NCBI GenBank assembly: GCA_902617045.1 | Contig: CACMVA010000005.1 | Location: forward strand, 1-64,000 | Direction: 5' to 3' | DNA from: an uncultured SAR86 cluster bacterium | Lineage (GTDB): Bacteria > Pseudomonadota > Gammaproteobacteria > Magnimaribacterales > D2472 | Length of the DNA: 64,000 nt | Shown here: piece by piece, positions 61,472 to 64,000 of the stretch | How positions within the stretch are numbered: the stretch's first letter is position 1 | Layout of the letters: each line of letters starts with the position of its first letter | Made by a program: the position numbers and the translations under genes | The notes under the pieces: model-generated | Seen by the model: the letters and a program-made list of their open reading frames with translations, nothing else | Databases searched by the model: none | What the model was told of the DNA's origin: nothing

Positions 61472-63401
61472 CTCTAAGAGGAATATCTTTTTTTGGTTTT
61501 TTTTCTTTAACGATTTCCTTTATTGCAGGTTCTTTAGTTTTATTTTGTAATTCTTTTTTAGGTTCCTGTTTTTTTGATTCTTTAGCCTTAAAGCTTCTTT
61601 TATCATTATTTTTTTTGTTTGTATTTTTAGTCTTAATGGTAGAAGAAGCTTTATTATTTTTATTTACTTTATTATTAGGCTTATTTTTAAAGTTTTTATT
61701 AGACTTAGCACGTTGCGCATTATTTTTTCTTCTATATTTTCTTTGTGGTCTTTTCTTCTTTTTGGTCTCTTCAACCTGTATACCAGTGATTGACTTTAAC
61801 CATTTCATTAAGCCAGATTGTCTTGTTTTAGGCATTTTTGGTGGTTTAATACCATCAACTAATGGTTTCATTGTTTTTGACTGATTATTAGAATCTCTCC
61901 AATTAATATCAGGCTCTGGACTATCTGGCGTTAATTTATAAGAATCTGTATTTTTAACATCTGAGCTTTTTATTCTTACGACTTTGTAATATGGCCTTGA
62001 TTTATATGGATCAGCAATTACTAGAACTTTAACTTTATTTGTTTTTTCGATACTAATAATGTCATATCTTTTTTCATTCAAAAGATAGCTAGCAACATCT
62101 GATGGAACATAAACATGTATTTCACCAGTATTTTCTTTTGCTGCATCTTCTCCAACAATTCTAAGAATTGAAAGGCCAAGAGATCTTGGACCTCGGACTA
62201 AAACGTGTTCAATATCATAAGATTCATTTAATGAAGGGCGCAATCTTTGTCTTGATATCTCTAAAAGACCAAATCTAGATATATTTGATACTTGTACTCT
62301 GGCCCTATCAGAGAATATAGCTTTTCTAAATGCAGACTCAACTTTATTTTGATTATCTTCATTTGTCATGTCTATGAAATCTATTACAACTAGACCACCG
62401 ACATCTCTAAGTCTTAATTGCCTTGCAACTTCTGTTGCTGCTTCTATATTTGTTCTAAAAGCTGTTTCTTCAATGTCTTTACCTTTTGTAGATCTTGCAG
62501 AATTAACGTCAATTGTTGTCATGGCCTCAGTGGGATCAATAACAATGGACCCGCCTGAGTTTAATGATATTTCTCTTTGAAAAGCTAACTCTATTTGAGA
62601 TTCAATCTGATATCTATTGAATAGAGGTATTTCCTCATCATAAAACTTAACTTTTTCAGAATGATCTGGAATAACAGCTTCAATAAATTCTTTAGCCTCA
62701 TTAAAAATTTCTTTGTCATCAATTAATATTTCTTCAATATCTTCTTTAAAATAATCTCTAACAACTCTTACAATTAATTTATCGTCTCTGTAAATCAAAG
62801 ATGGTGATGTTGCATTTGGAATTGTGTTGTTTATTTCATCCCATAAAGCAAGTAGATAGGCTAAATCTAAGCTTAGCTCCTCAACAGATCTGCCTAAACC
62901 ATTTGTCCTAACAATTGCACTCATATTTTCAGGAATATTTAACTTATCAAGAATATTTTTTATTTGATCTCTTTCTTCCCCACTAATCCTTCTAGAAATA
63001 CCACCAGATCGAGAAGAATTTGGAATTAGTACTAAAAACCTCCCAGCCAAACCAATCTGAGTTGTAAGAGCGGCTCCTTTAGTGCCTCTTTCTTCTTTTG
63101 TTACTTGAACAACAATTTCTTGGCCTTCTTCTAACGTACATATTGATTTACCTTTTTTGTCCTTTTTATAAAATTCACTTGAAAGATCCTTTAATGGAAG
63201 AAATCCATGCCTTTCTGAGCCAAAATTTACAAACGCAGCATCTAAACTAGATTCAATTCTAGATACAGTTGCCTTAAATATACTTCCTTTGAGAAGTACT
63301 TTTTCAGGTGATTCTGTATCAAAGTCGTATAATTTGGCACCATCAACAAGTGCTACTCGTAGTTCATCACCATAGGATGAATTTATTAATATTCTTTTCA
63401 T
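61443..63401 (-). CDS. rne: Ribonuclease E/G
   Basis: MKRILINSSYGDELRVALV, S1 domain GSIFKATVSRIESSLDAAFVNFGSERHGFLPL, IDPTEAMTTIDVNSAR, RLRDVGGLVVIDFIDM; basic C-terminal tail. Confidence 0.96.
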   Translation of the reverse strand: MKRILINSSYGDELRVALVDGAKLYDFDTESPEKVLLKGSIFKATVSRIESSLDAAFVNFGSERHGFLPLKDLSSEFYKKDKKGKSICTLEEGQEIVVQVTKEERGTKGAALTTQIGLAGRFLVLIPNSSRSGGISRRISGEERDQIKNILDKLNIPENMSAIVRTNGLGRSVEELSLDLAYLLALWDEINNTIPNATSPSLIYRDDKLIVRVVRDYFKEDIEEILIDDKEIFNEAKEFIEAVIPDHSEKVKFYDEEIPLFNRYQIESQIELAFQREISLNSGGSIVIDPTEAMTTIDVNSARSTKGKDIEETAFRTNIEAATEVARQLRLRDVGGLVVIDFIDMTNEDNQNKVESAFRKAIFSDRARVQVSNISRFGLLEISRQRLRPSLNESYDIEHVLVRGPRSLGLSILRIVGEDAAKENTGEIHVYVPSDVASYLLNEKRYDIISIEKTNKVKVLVIADPYKSRPYYKVVRIKSSDVKNTDSYKLTPDSPEPDINWRDSNNQSKTMKPLVDGIKPPKMPKTRQSGLMKWLKSITGIQVEETKKKKRPQRKYRRKNNAQRAKSNKNFKNKPNNKVNKNNKASSTIKTKNTNKKNNDKRSFKAKESKKQEPKKELQNKTKEPAIKEIVKEKKPKKDIPLRAKNDPRQKN

Positions 63402-63590
63402 TTTTTCTCCCTGTATAGGAAGATAATTCAGCAGTGTGCTTTTACTAAGCGTTTATCAGTAAGTCTTACTCTTTAGTGCTTACATGATCAGCTCTATTAG
63501 GAGCTTTTTAATATATAACTGTTGTATTTATCTTTCTTATTAATTTTCTAGGAAAACCTAGTTATTTAAGTCTATATCCTATAGATTTGT

Positions 63591-64000
63591 ATGATGACTG
63601 TCAAAAAAATACTAATCAATGAAGATAATGAAGGTAGAAGAATAGATAATTTTTTAATTTCGATATTTAGCACAGTTCCTAAAAGTAAAATTTATAATAT
63701 TATAAGAAAGGGTGAAGTTAGGGTTAATTCTTCTAGAAAAAAACCTAACTATAAACTTAAATTAAATGACCTAATTAGAATACCACCTAATCTTGAAATC
63801 TTAGATAAGAAAATAAAGATAATAAAATCAGATCAAATTTTAAAACACACTAAAAATATAATTTATGAGAATGATAATTTTATAGTTGCTAATAAAAGAA
63901 ATGATATAGCTGTTCATGGAGGATCAAAGAACTCCTATGGATTGATTGATATATTTAGGAAAAGATATGGAAATAACCTGGATTTATGTCATAGACTAGA
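63591..64000 (+). CDS. rluC: RluC-type 23S rRNA pseudouridine synthase (3' truncated by window)
   Basis: Open frame MMTVKKILINEDNEGRRIDNFLISIFSTVPKSKIYNIIRKGEVRVNSSRKKPNYKLKLNDLIRIPP...VANKRNDIAVHGGS; divergent from rne. Confidence 0.9.
   Translation, partial: MMTVKKILINEDNEGRRIDNFLISIFSTVPKSKIYNIIRKGEVRVNSSRKKPNYKLKLNDLIRIPPNLEILDKKIKIIKSDQILKHTKNIIYENDNFIVANKRNDIAVHGGSKNSYGLIDIFRKRYGNNLDLCHRL

Noticed and set aside
61615-61884. 89-aa hydrophobic ORF antisense to rne C-terminus
   Set aside because: Leu/Phe-rich because it is antisense to the Lys/Asn-rich RNase E tail; not independent coding
1-64000. CRISPR array, prophage, transposase, restriction-modification or toxin-antitoxin defence island
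   Set aside because: No repeat-spacer pattern and no integrase, transposase, capsid, methylase or TA signature found among the translated ORFs

Overview
AT-rich, densely packed chromosomal segment, most likely from a marine gammaproteobacterium. Gene content and style (TonB receptors, tiny intergenic gaps, low GC) resemble SAR86-type oligotrophs, but this is an inference, not a database result. Content is mostly housekeeping: coaBC-panB-panC-panD, pdxJ, grxD, rnt, metG, mrp, mlaA, dusA, nhaB, nudC, rne, rluC (cut by the window end), queF, tdk, bolA and tatD. There are three tRNAs: Ser-GGA, Arg-TCG and Arg-ACG. Envelope and transport modules include two TonB-dependent receptors, a six-gene DUF3450/TtpC/ExbB/ExbD/TonB/TPR operon, a MacAB-like exporter, an RND/MMPL exporter, an ABC-2 exporter, and a DUF3604-PPIase-HupE cluster. 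A Calx-beta autotransporter is cut by the window start. No CRISPR, prophage, IS element or recognisable defence island was seen. The strongest second-look items are: (1) a near-perfect LexA/SOS box (TACTGTATAAATATACAGTA, 39195-39214) inside the promoter of an apparently leaderless 72-aa ORF whose C-terminus (QLEFSF) resembles a beta-clamp-binding motif; (2) immediately downstream, a roughly 200-nt structured non-coding RNA or leader (39491-39691) with a possible terminator/antiterminator switch before an EamA transporter; (3) RNase E lacking its Zn-link, next to a NudC that has lost most zinc-ribbon cysteines; (4) a CofE-like F420 gamma-glutamyl ligase in a gammaproteobacterial context; (5) a DUF3604-PPIase-HupE module; (6) an unannotated 36-aa membrane peptide ORF (50869-50979, minus).
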